Source of the DNA: Dillenia suffruticosa | Lineage: Eukaryota > Streptophyta > Magnoliopsida > Dilleniales > Dilleniaceae | Reading direction: 5' to 3' | Assembly: GCA_033439265.1 (NCBI GenBank) | Contig: JAVTVX010000031.1 | Coordinates: 14,607,001 to 14,671,000 of the forward strand | DNA length: 64,000 nucleotides | In this document: positions 23,060 through 33,645 of the stretch, one piece after another | Layout: each line of letters starts with the position of its first letter | Numbering within the stretch: the stretch's first letter is position 1 | Position numbers and translations under genes: made by a program | Notes under the pieces: model-generated | The model's database searches: none | Seen by the model: the letters and a program-made list of their open reading frames with translations, nothing else | What the model was told of the DNA's origin: nothing

Positions 23060-25508
23060 TCTCCCTCTTTCCCTCTTTCTCTCTTTCTCTCCTCCGCCGC
23101 CCACCGCCTCGCCTTCCTCCCGCGATCGCCGCCGCTGCAGCGCCTCCCGTGAGCAGCCCCTCTCCTCCGCGCAGCGCGATCTCCTACGAGCTGCGCTAGC
23201 CCAGCCGAGTGCGCGACTGTCCGAGCGCTCCACTGCGCGAGCCCACGCCTGCTCGGGAGCTCACTTGCGCACCGCGATCTCCTGCGAACGCTGCCACCTC
23301 GAGCCATCGCGAGCCTTGTGCGCGATCTCCCGTGAGCCAGCACGAGCTAGCGCACGAGCCAGCGTGCGACCCAGCTCGCGTCCCAGCACGAGCCAGCGCG
23401 CGACCCAGCTCGCGACCCAGCGCGAGCTAGCGCGCGAGCCAGCGCGCGACCCAGCTCGCGACCCAGCGCGAGCCAGCGCGCGACCCAGCTCGTGACCTAG
23501 AGCGAGCCCTAGCCCGTGAGCGGGCCAGCCCACCAGCGGCCCAAGGCCCAGTCCAGCCGCGGCCCACTGCATCCCGCGAAGCCCGCTGCGGCCAGCAAGC
23601 CGGGCTGAGAGCCCGTGAGCCACCAGCGGGCCAGCCCGCTAGCAGCCAGCCCACCGGCCCGCGAGCCCGTGACGGCCCGCTAGCCCGCGACCGGCTTTCC
23701 CCTTCGAGAGCTCACCTGCATCTTCTGTACGGCAGGTAACGACTGTATTGATTGAAGTTCTATGGTTTGCTGTTAGAAATTTAGTGGTTTCTAATACATC
23801 TGAAGTTTGGGAAATATTACAGGTTTTAAACCAACCCGACGGGCGAACGACAGCTAGGTCTGACACCCGAGGAACCCTAGGTGAGAGATGAATAAATTTT
23901 ATTGATAGAATCCCTTATTAGGGTTTTAATCGCTATAAATTTGACGATTTGATTAGGTTTGTCTTTTGGAGAGTCGTTGAAAAATAGGGAGTGACCACCC
24001 CCCCTAGATAGGTGAGTGGGACTCTAATCTCTTGCATAAAATAGTAAAACGTATTTTCTGTCGCATTTTCGATGAAACATGCTTTGATATGCATTCGTTG
24101 ACGTGTGATATTAAATTTAGAAATCTGTTTTGTGATTTTTGGAGTGTCTTGAATCATATTTACAATCACTATGCATCCATGGTTTGAAATGAAACAATAA
24201 TTGTGCCATTACTTGAAAATGTATAAATTTCATTTTATACCGTTGCATTGATATGCTGTTTTGAAATGAATTGAAGAGACGTATTGGCACGCAAATTTAA
24301 AATGTTTTTGATGAACTACGTGGGTTGGATGCCCACTAGTTATGTGATGATGTGATGATACTTGTGGGACGTTGTGCCCTGGGACGTTGTGCCCTTGTGA
24401 TACTATGGGACGTTGTGCCCTTGTGATATTATGATGATTCCGTAGCTACGAAGGGCGTTTGTAGAGGCACGGGTTGCCCGGATACGCTTCTGCAGGAGGT
24501 ATCCGCAAACGTCATTTATTCTAAAAGCTATAGGCGCGGCCGGTTGAACCCACGTAGGGGGAGGACGTGTGTGACGCCACCGTCTAGCACCGGGCGGGGT
24601 CCTATACACGTTGATGAGTTGGCCCCAGCGAGCTCATGGCCAACGTCGGGGTAGAGAGCGTTTTAAAGTCTATGCATAATAAAAACCCCCGACGCGCCTG
24701 TCCTTGGTCACGGTTGACCTTTGCCGGGACTATTTTTGGCTCGCTCTGACATTACTTGATTTTAAATGGATGCATATATGCTTGTTATCGTGTGATTGGT
24801 TAAATGATTTCAAATTGTTAAACATATCATGTTTTGTCGCGAAATGTAAATTTTTGTTTCAAATGATGTTATTTGACACTCCAATTGTTCACCTATGCTA
24901 TTTATGCTGGATATTACCCCCCTCACTCACTGAGTATCTTCCCATGATACTCACCCCTCTATTTTCTCTCCTCAGACAGGTTTATTGTGATAGAGCGACG
25001 TTACAGGCTCTAGGGCGGAGTTGGTATTTCCGACGGTAAGATTTACTTTTAATTTAGTTTCGACCCTGCGAGGTCTTGACATTGAGGTCCGTAGTTGACC
25101 ATGTACTTATTTTGGGATGACTGTATAGTTTAACTCTCATATTTCATTTGCATTGAGGCGATTGTACGTACTTGAACGTTACTTGGGAAATGTGATATAT
25201 ATCGTATAAACTTAGGTCCGCTCGGTATAGCGGCTGCTCATGCTCTAGTTGGGCATGACAGTAGAGGTCTGTGGCTAGGTTTGTTTATAGCCTTGCGTTG
25301 TTCTGAATGTTGGCTGTGGTGTTTGTTGATTTTGGAGAGGCCGGGATGGCCATTTGTGTATTGTACAGGATGATTTGGATTATACAGGTATAATTGTACA
25401 TGGGAAACCTCCGATTTATAGGGAGGTTCTGTCCAATTTTCTGTAAAAATACAGCCGGCATTCAGGGGCAACGGGCGGCTGTTCACGATCCCGGTTTGGG
25501 GCGTGACA
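22938..25508 (+). repeat. 5' LTR
   Basis: Bounded by TGTAACAC and GCGTGACA (TG...CA). It contains an A-rich run, a (CT)n tract at about 23,024-23,065, a GC-rich minisatellite of GCGACCCAGC/GCGAGCCAGC words at 23,340-23,500, and copies of GGGACGTTGTGCCC at 24,365-24,425. Long open frames in the GC-rich part are Ala/Arg/Ser/Pro-rich on every frame and are not genes. Confidence 0.93.
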
Positions 25509-25515
25509 GTTCTAT

Positions 25516-25527
25516 TGGTATCAGAGC
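25516..25527 (+). other. primer-binding site, initiator tRNA-Met
   Basis: TGGTATCAGAGC, complementary to the 3' end of plant initiator tRNA-Met, 7 nt after the 5' LTR. It would prime minus-strand DNA synthesis. Confidence 0.9.
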
Positions 25528-25800
25528 GTCTAGGTCTGAGAAAAGATAAAAGTTTTCCCAAGTATACGCAAAGTTCTCAATGCATTAGAGAGTTTCATAC
25601 GGTTATTTAAAGTCCCGTACTTGGCCTTAGGCATATAAGTTCGCCTATTTTATGGAGTTAGATACATAACGCATCTAACTCATTTTTTCGCATTCGAATG
25701 TTTTAAATCATAGTTCATTTATTTTTAGGGGGTTAGTTACGGAGTAACTAACCCTAACTCTTAATTTCTATCCGTTGACAATGTATTTTTTCGCAGAATT

Positions 25801-27214
25801 ATGCCACCTAGACGTGGTAGGAGAGGTGCTAGATTCGCCTCACTTGAGGGTCTTACAGTGCCTGATACACCTAGGGCACCTGAGGCGCCACGAGTACCAG
25901 AGGTTGCTTCCTCTACTCGAGCACGCTCACCGGCGCCACCCCCAGCACCTCCACCGGCCGTTACAGCCGAGATCCCTCCACCACCACTCGACGCCTTGAG
26001 ACAGTGGCAGGAGTGGTGCAGTAGATATGGGGCGCAGATGCCACCACCTTCACTACAGACTCCAGCGACCGCACCGGCGGCCGTACCTGCCCCTTCGGCA
26101 CCGATTCCTCCTTCGGTGGCCGGCCCTTCCGTGTCTACTCCGACCGACGAGACGTCGGCTACTTTGAGGCGCATCCACGAGCTCACTCAGTTGGTGAAAG
26201 AGTCACGACAGCTCGGATGCACAGACTTTTCGGGATCCAGTGATGCAGTAGCGGCAAAACACTAGATCAACAGGATTCGTAGGATCCTTACGGATTTGGG
26301 GTTGTCAGAGGAGCTCAGATTGCGAGTTGCTGAGAGACTCCTCGACGGAGATGCCCTCTCGTGGTGGGAGGCTATCCGTGATAGTGCCACACAGACCCTG
26401 CGGTGGGAGGACTTTTTACGAGAGTTCGACCGCAGGTACTTTACCCCGTTCCAGCAGGACCGGATGAGGACGGAGTTCCTGCACTTACGTCAGGGGACGA
26501 GGTCAGTTTCAGAGTACGAGGCCGAGCTTAGACGACTAGCGGCCTTTGTCCCCGATATGGCTACACCAGTTCAGTTGAGGTTCAAGTTTGAAGATGGCCT
26601 CCAACTGAGCATCAGGAAATATATGACGGTGACTCCCTCTTTTACACTATCGGAGGTGATTGATTTAGCGTATCGGGCGGAGGAGATCGTCCGAGCGGAG
26701 GCGAGACAGAGGGAGAGTCACCAGAAGAGGAAGACTGGGTCACAGGGTGGACAGTCTTCGAAGAGGGGTAGAGGTTCTGGATATCCCGGAGGTTTTTCTA
26801 GCTTCAGACCAGCAGCACCGGGACAGGGACCTCGACCACAGGGCTTTGGGGCACCAGCCCCTAGTGTCTCTACACAGTCTACTACACAGAGACCGCCCTT
26901 CTGCCGTAGATGCAACTGTCACCATGCCTTTGGGGCATGTAGAGCACCAGTTACTTGCTTCCAGTGTGGGAAGCAAGGGCACGTTAAGAGTGTCTGTCCC
27001 GATTTAGGTCGGGGAGGATTGACTTTACAGAGTCGTACTGGTACGTCTGGCACAGGCCAACAGGGGGCACCTGCGCACTCAGCTCTTACCGCTTCCCGGA
27101 CTGCAGCCGGGAGTAATACAGTGCCAGGATCGTCGCGACAGCAGCCTAGGGCCCAGGCTCGTGTGTTTGCGATGACACAGGAGGACGCACAGGCAAACCC
27201 TGATGTTATTATGG
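25801..27214 (+). pseudogene. gag (capsid/nucleocapsid) with a nonsense codon
   Basis: Encodes the structural Gag protein that packages the element's RNA. The first 150 residues are Pro/Ala-rich. Next is the retrotransposon gag core (LSWWEAIRD, WEDFLREFDRRYF, FLHLRQGTRSVSEYEAEL). The end holds a CCHC zinc knuckle (CFQCGKQGHVKSVCP). The frame is broken by TAG at 26,263-26,265 but continues in the same frame afterwards. After the knuckle the reading frame would stop at 27,241-27,243 if the downstream interval is not spliced. Removing 27,215-27,409 joins gag to protease in phase. Confidence 0.88.
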
Positions 27215-27409
27215 GTAATCCTCCCGCAGACCCCTCAGTGTAGTACTTTTGTGTACTTTCTGTATGAGCTTATTGTATATCATGATGTCGATGTACAGTT
27301 TTGACTAGTTAAAGCTTTAGAAGCTTAACTAGTTTGATATATATATATATATATTCGTTCACTTTTTCTTCGCATTTTAAATGCCGTTGATCTTCTTTCT
27401 TACTTTTAG
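27215..27409 (+). other. predicted intron between gag and pol
   Basis: A 195-bp AT-rich interval, with GTAATCC after ATGG at the left and CTTACTTTTAG at the right. Joining 27,214 to 27,410 is in frame (phase 1) and places the short G-T motif typical of chromovirus gag-protease junctions before the protease domain. It includes a near-perfect inverted repeat (27,304-27,317 with 27,321-27,333) and a (TA)n run. Unspliced RNA would end Gag at 27,243, spliced RNA would read into pol. See findings. Confidence 0.65.
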
Positions 27410-30400
27410 GTACCATGCGAATATTCGGTATCGATGCCCGTATTCTCATAGATACCGGGTCAAATTTTTCTTATGTGAGCGATACGTTCGCTTGTCATTC
27501 TGATAGACCTCTCTCGCCACTTGATACGGAGATTCTGGTAGTCACTCCTCTTGACAAGCATATCATTCGAGATACAGTCTATAGGGGCTGTGAGGTCGGA
27601 ATTGGGGAGACAGTATTAGAGGCAGATCTGATTCCGCTCCCTATCACGGATTTCGATGCCATCCTAGGGATGGATTGGCTGAGTTTACACCGGGCTTCCG
27701 TGGATTGTTTCACGAAAGAGGTTGAGTTTAGGAGGTCCGAGCAGCCACCGTTAGTATTCCGGGGCGAGAGACGAGTGTTGCCCCGCAGTATTATCTCTGT
27801 TATGAAGGCCAGACGTTTGGTACGCCATGGTTGTGCGGCTTATCTGGCTTATGTTGTCGACACCACCGTTGAGGGACCGAGGCTTGAAGATGTCCCTGTG
27901 GTGCAAGAATTTTTAGATGTGTTCCCCGAGGCGCTTCCCGGATTACCACCAGTTCGGGAGTTCGAATTCGAGATTGATTTAGTACCGGGGACCAATCCTA
28001 TTTCTATTCCGCCATACAGAATGGCGCCTGCTGAACTGAGAGAGCTTAAAACTCAGTTACAGGAACTTCTTGACAAGGGGTTTATTCGTCCGAGCACCTC
28101 ACCTTGGGGCGCTCCGGTACTGTTTGTAAAGAAGAAGGATGGTACATTTCGGCTTTGTGTGGATTACAGGCAATTGAACAAAGCCACCATCAAGAACCGA
28201 TATCCCCTGCCTCGTATCGATGACTTGTTTAATCAGCTGCAGGGAGCTAAGGTTTTCTCTAAGATTGATCTCCGTTCGGGTTATCATCAGTTGAGGATTC
28301 AGGCCGAAGATGTGCCCAAGAAGGCTTTTCGCACCCGATACGGTCATTTCGAGTTTCTAGTCATGCCGTTTGGGCTGACTAATGCCCCAGCTGCTTTTAT
28401 GGATCTGATGAACCGAGTTTTTCACTACTATTTGGATCGGTTCGTCATCGTATTCATCGATGACATCTTGATATATTCACGGAGCGATGAAGATCATGTT
28501 CAGCACCTTCGAGTGGTATTACAGATACTCCGTGAGAAGCAGCTATATGCCAAATTCTCAAAATGTGAGTTTTGGCTAAGACAAATTGGATTCTTGGGGC
28601 ACATTGTCTCCGCGGAAGGTATTTATGTCGATCCGCGGAAGGTTGAGGCTATAGTGAAATGGGAGCAGCCACAAACAGTTACCGAGATTCGTAGTTTTCT
28701 CGGTTTGGCCAGGTATTATCGCAGATTTGTAGAGGGATTCTCCCGGATAGCTGCTCCGTTGTCGAGATTGACTCAAAAAGGGGGTCAAGTTTGTTTGGGA
28801 TGACCGTTGTAAGGCAAGCTTCCAGGAGCTCAAACAACGGTTAACATCCGCTCCTATTTTAGCCCTTCCCACTAGTAGTCGGGAGTATACAGTGTACAGT
28901 GATGCTAGCCGACAGGGATTGGGTTGTGTTCTGATGCAGGATGGTCGGGTTATTGCGTATGCCTCGCGACAGCTGAAGAAACACGAGGTTAACTACCCGA
29001 CACATGATTTAGAGTTGGCAGCCATAGTCTTCGCGTTGAAGATATGGCGGCATTATCTTTATGGGGTAATCTGCAGGGTATTTACCGACCACAGGAGTTT
29101 GAAATATCTGTTTACCCAAAAAGAGCTGAATTTGAGACAGAGGAGATGGTTGGAGTTATTGAAAGACTATGATCTTATTATTGACTATCATCCGGGCAAG
29201 GCAAACGTTGTAGCAGATGCTTTGAGTCGGAAGTCAGCATCATCCTCACAGTCGACAGAGAAAGCCTACCTTTCTTGTTTAGTGGGACTCCGAGCCTTAG
29301 GAGTCAGTTTAACTAACGATGATCGGGGAGGCTTATTAGCCAGATTTGAGGTCAGGCCGACTTTGTTCGACCGTATCAGGGGGCTCCAGAGTACGGATAA
29401 GGAGATCTAGGGTATTGCAGATAGAGTCCGCAGAGCTGAGGGCGGAGACTTCAGAGTCCGTGATGATGGACTCATGGTATTCAGAGACAGAGTGTGTATT
29501 CCGGCCGATAGTGATCTTCGGCGTGCTATCCTTGAGGAAGCACATTCTTCTGCATATGCTATGCATCCCGGGGGTACGAAGATGTATCGGACCATCAGAG
29601 GTAGCTACTGGTGGTCAGGCATGAAGAGGGATATAGCAGAGTTTGTGGCACGATGCTTGGTGTGCCAGCAGGTGAAGGCCGAACATCAGCGTCCAGCAGG
29701 CACACTGCAGCCTCTTCCTATTCCTGAGTGGAAATGGGAGCATATTACTATGGATTTCGTGATGGGGTTACCGCGGACTTCTACAAGGCATGATGCGATT
29801 TGGGTGATTGTCGATCGACTCACCAAATCTGCACATTTTATCCCTATCCGCGGTGACTATTCTTTAGAGGCGTTGGCACGTCTCTACATTGATACCATAG
29901 TTCGACTTCACGGGGTGCCCGTGTCGATTGTTTCAGATAGGGACCCCAGGTTCACATCTAGATTTTGGCCCAAGTTGCAGGAGGCATTGGGTACTAGATT
30001 GAATTTCAGTACGGCATATCACCCTCAGACGGACGGCCAGTCTGAGAGGACCATTCAGACCCTTGAGGATATGCTGAGAGCATGTGTGATGGATTTCCGG
30101 GGTAGTTGGGATCGGCACCTTCCACTAGTCGAGTTCGCATATAATAACAGTTATCAAGCCAGTATAGGGATGCCCCCGTATGAGGCACTATATGGCAGGA
30201 AGTGCCGCACCCCGATATGCTGGGATGAGGTCGGAGAGCGACGTCTCAGCAGTGTCGAGTTGATTGAACAAACAAAAGATAAAGTTAAGGTTATCCGTGA
30301 GCGGATGAAAGCCGCCCAGGACAGACAGAAGACGTATGCTGATCGTAGGCGGCGACCTCTTGAGTTTGCTACGGGAGATATGGTTTTCTTGAGGATATCT

Positions 30401-30793
30401 CCCTGGAAGGGAGTTATACGGTTCAGGCAGAGGGGCAAGTTGAGCCCCAGATATATTGGGCCATTCCGTATCCTTGAGAGGGTCGGGAGTGTGGCATATA
30501 GATTGGAGTTGCCAGATGAACTATCCCGTATTCACGACGTATTCCATGTCTCAATACTCAGGAAATACTTGACCGATCCTTCTCATGTACTTGAGCCTCC
30601 ACCTCTTGAGTTACGAGAAGATCTTCGTTTTCCAGTTCAGCCCGTGGCTATTCTCGATCGACAAGTCAGGAAGCTACGGAGTAAGGAAATTTCATTAGTC
30701 AAAGTTTTGTGGAGAAGCGATCAGGTCACGGAGGAGACCTGGGAGCCCAAGGAGGTTATGAGGAGTCAGTACCCCCAGTTATTTGCAGTTTAG
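27410..30793 (+). pseudogene. pol (protease, RT, RNase H, integrase, chromodomain), broken
   Basis: Domains in order: aspartic protease ([12 protein letters not shown], about 27,445-27,480); reverse transcriptase ([41 protein letters not shown]); RNase H ([14 protein letters not shown], then [14 protein letters not shown]); integrase zinc finger (H-x-H-like [10 protein letters not shown], then [12 protein letters not shown]) and DDE core ([35 protein letters not shown]); and a C-terminal chromodomain-like tail ([17 protein letters not shown]). A one-base change in the G run at about 28,780-28,784 shifts the frame between RT and RNase H. A TAG at 29,408-29,410 interrupts the RNase H-integrase linker. 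Catalytic motifs themselves look intact. Confidence 0.93.
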
Positions 30794-30826
30794 TCTTCTT
30801 TTAGTTTCGAGGACGAAACTTGATTT

Positions 30827-30841
30827 AAGGGGGTTAGAAAA
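30827..30841 (+). other. polypurine tract
   Basis: AAGGGGGTTAGAAAA directly before the 3' LTR; primes plus-strand DNA synthesis. The two T residues are a small departure from a pure tract. Confidence 0.8.
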
Positions 30842-30853
30842 TGTAACACTGCA

Positions 30854-30890
<37 letters not shown>

Positions 30891-30926
30891 GGGCTTAAAA
30901 GCCCTAATTTCCCTTTTCTTCCCACA

Positions 30927-30972
<46 letters not shown>

Positions 30973-33447
30973 TCTCCCTCTTTCCCTCTTTCTCTCTTTC
31001 TCTCCTCCGCCGCCCACCGCCTCGCCTTCCTCCCGCGATCGCCGCCGCTGCAGCGCCTCCCGTGAGCAGCCCCTCTCCTCCGCGCAGCGCGATCTCCTAC
31101 GAGCTGCGCTAGCCCAGCCGAGTGCGCGACTGTCCGAGCGCTCCACTGCGCGAGCCCACGCCTGCTCGGGAGCTCACTTGCGCACCGCGATCTCCTGCGA
31201 ACGCTGCCACCTCGAGCCATCGCGAGCCTTGTGCGCGATCTCCCGTGAGCCAGCACGAGCTAGCGCACGAGCCAGCGCGCGACCCAGCTCGCGTCCCAGC
31301 ACGAGCCAGCGCGCGACCCAGCTCGCGACCCAGCGCGAGCTAGCGCGCGAGCCAGCACGCGACCCAGCGCGCGACCCAGCTCGCGACCCAGCGCGAGCCA
31401 GCGCGCGACCCAGCTCGTGACCTAGAGCGAGCCCTAGCCCGTGAGCGGGCCAGCCCACCAGCGGCCCAAGGCCCAGTCCAGCCGCGGCCCACTGCATCCC
31501 GCGAAGCCCGCTGCGGCCAGCAAGCCGGGCTGAGAGCCCGTGAGCCACCAGCGGGCCAGCCCGCTAGCAGCCAGCCTACCGGCCCGCGAGCCCGTGACGG
31601 CCCGCGAGCCCGCGACCGGCTTTCCCCTTCGAGAGCTCACCTGCATCTTCTGTACGGCAGGTAACGACTGTATTGATTGAAGTTCTATGGTTTGCTGTTA
31701 GAAATTTAGTGGTTTCTAATACATCTGAAGTTTGGGAAATATTACAGGTTTTAAACCAACCCGACGGGCGAACGACAGCTAGGTCTGACACCCGAGGAAC
31801 CCTAGGTGAGAGATGAATAAATTTTATTGATAGAATCCCTTATTAGGGTTTTAATCGCTATAAATTTGACGATTTGATTAGATTTGTCTTTTGGAGAGTC
31901 GTTGAAAAATAGGGAGTGACCACCCCCCTAGATAGGTGAGTGGGACTCTAATCTCTTGCATAAAATAGTAAAACGTATTTTCTGTCGCATTTTCGATGAA
32001 ACATGCTTTGATATGCATTCGTTGACGTGTGATATTAAATTTAGAAATCTGTTTTGTGATTTTTGGAGTGTCTTGAATCATATTTACAATCACTATGCAT
32101 CCATGGTTTGAAATGAAACAATAATTGTGCCATTACTTGAAAATGTATAAATTTCATTTTATACCGTTGCATTGATATGCTGTTTTGAAATGAATTGAAG
32201 AGACGTATTGGCACGCAAATTTAAAATGTTTTTGATGAACTACGTGGGTTGGATGCCCACTAGTTATGTGATGATGTGATGATACTTGTGGGACGTTGTG
32301 CCCTGGGACGTTGTGCCCTGGGACGTTGTGCCCTTGTGATACTATGGGACGTTGTGCCCTTGTGATATTATGATGATTCCGTAGCTACGAAGGGCGTTTG
32401 TAGAGGCACGGGTTGCCTGGATACGCTTCTGCAGGAGGTATCCGCAAACGTCATTTATTCTAAAAGCTATAGGCGCGGCCGGTTGAACCCACGTAGGGGG
32501 AGGACGTGTGTGACGCCACCGTCTAGCACCGGGCGGGGTCCTATACACGTTGATGAGTTGGCCCCAGCGAGCTCATGGCCAACGTCGGGGTAGAGAGCGT
32601 TTTAAAGTCTATGCATAATAAAAACCCCCGACGCGCCTGTCCTTGGTCACGGTTGACCTTTGCCGGGACTATTTTTGGCTCGCTCTGACATTACTTGATT
32701 TTAAATGGATGCATATATGCTTGTTATCGTGTGATTGGTTAAATGATTTCAAATTGTTAAACATATCATGTTTTGTCGCGAAATGTAAATTTTTGTTTCA
32801 AATGATGTTATTTGACACTCCAATTGTTCACCTATGCTATTTATGCTGGATATTACCCCCCTCACTCACTAAGTATCTTCCCATGATACTCACCCCTCTA
32901 TTTTCTCTCCTCAGACAGGTTTATTGTGATAGAGCGACGTTACAGGCTCTAGGGCGGAGTTGGTATTTCCGACGGTAAGATTTACTTTTAATTTAGTTTC
33001 GACCCTGCGAGGTCTTGACATTGAGGTCCGTAGTTGACCATGTACTTATTTTGGGATGACTGTATAGTTTAACTCTCATATTTCATTTGCATTGAGGAGA
33101 TTGTACGTACTTGAACGTTACTTGGGAAATGTGATATATATCGTATAAACTTAGGTCCGCTCGGTATAGCGGCTGCTCATGCTCTAGTTGGGCATGACAG
33201 TAGAGGTCTGTGGCTAGGTTTGTTTATAGCCTTGCGTTGTTCTGAATGTTGGCTGTGGTGTTTGTTGATTTTGGAGAGGCCGGGATGGCCATTTGTGTAT
33301 TGTACAGGATGATTTGGATTATACAGGTATAATTGTACATGGGAAACCTCCGATTTATAGGGAGGTTCTGTCCAATTTTCTGTAAAAATACAGCCGGCAT
33401 TCAGGGGCAACGGGCGGCTGTTCACGATCCCGGTTTGGGGCGTGACA
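30842..33447 (+). repeat. 3' LTR
   Basis: Almost identical to the 5' LTR. It is longer because of a bigger A run (about 37 against 12 at the start), an extra GC-rich minisatellite unit and one extra GGGACGTTGTGCCC unit near 32,300. Substitutions seen include GATTAGGTTT to GATTAGATTT, TTGCCCGG to TTGCCTGG and CACTGAGT to CACTAAGT. Confidence 0.93.
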
Positions 33448-33452
33448 CTGTC
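33448..33452. repeat. 5-bp target-site duplication, right copy
   Basis: CTGTC, identical to 22,933-22,937. Confidence 0.9.
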
Positions 33453-33645
33453 AATGACAAAAATGAGAAATTCTGAAGTGATGCAATTCCATTAACATAC
33501 GATTAGCATTGAACATTTATAGCTGCTAATCTATGATTTTCACTCCTCTGGTCCAAGAACCCCTTTGTCCCAAATCTTCCATTCACAAACTATGGAAATA
33601 CTTTAGCAGTAATTGGCACATACATGTACACTCATTGCATGTTTT

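Larger units (their letters stand above)
22938..33447 (+). mobile_element. Ty3/gypsy retrotransposon, Tekay/Del-like chromovirus
   Basis: A complete 10.5-kb insertion with LTRs of 2,571 and 2,606 bp, a tRNA-Met-type primer site, gag, protease, RT, RNase H, integrase and a chromodomain-like tail, a polypurine tract and a matching CTGTC duplication. Domain order (PR-RT-RH-INT) defines Ty3/gypsy. Long LTRs, the Met primer and the C-terminal chromodomain-like segment point to the Tekay (Del) lineage. By eye the LTRs differ by about eight substitutions plus length changes in simple repeats, implying recent insertion. Two nonsense codons and one frameshift make this copy unable to encode full products. 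Confidence 0.93.

Noticed and set aside
22881-23860. Ala/Arg/Pro/Ser-rich open frames on both strands (also at 30,783-31,791)
   Set aside because: They lie in the GC-rich minisatellite of the gypsy LTRs and are present in both LTRs; compositional artefacts.
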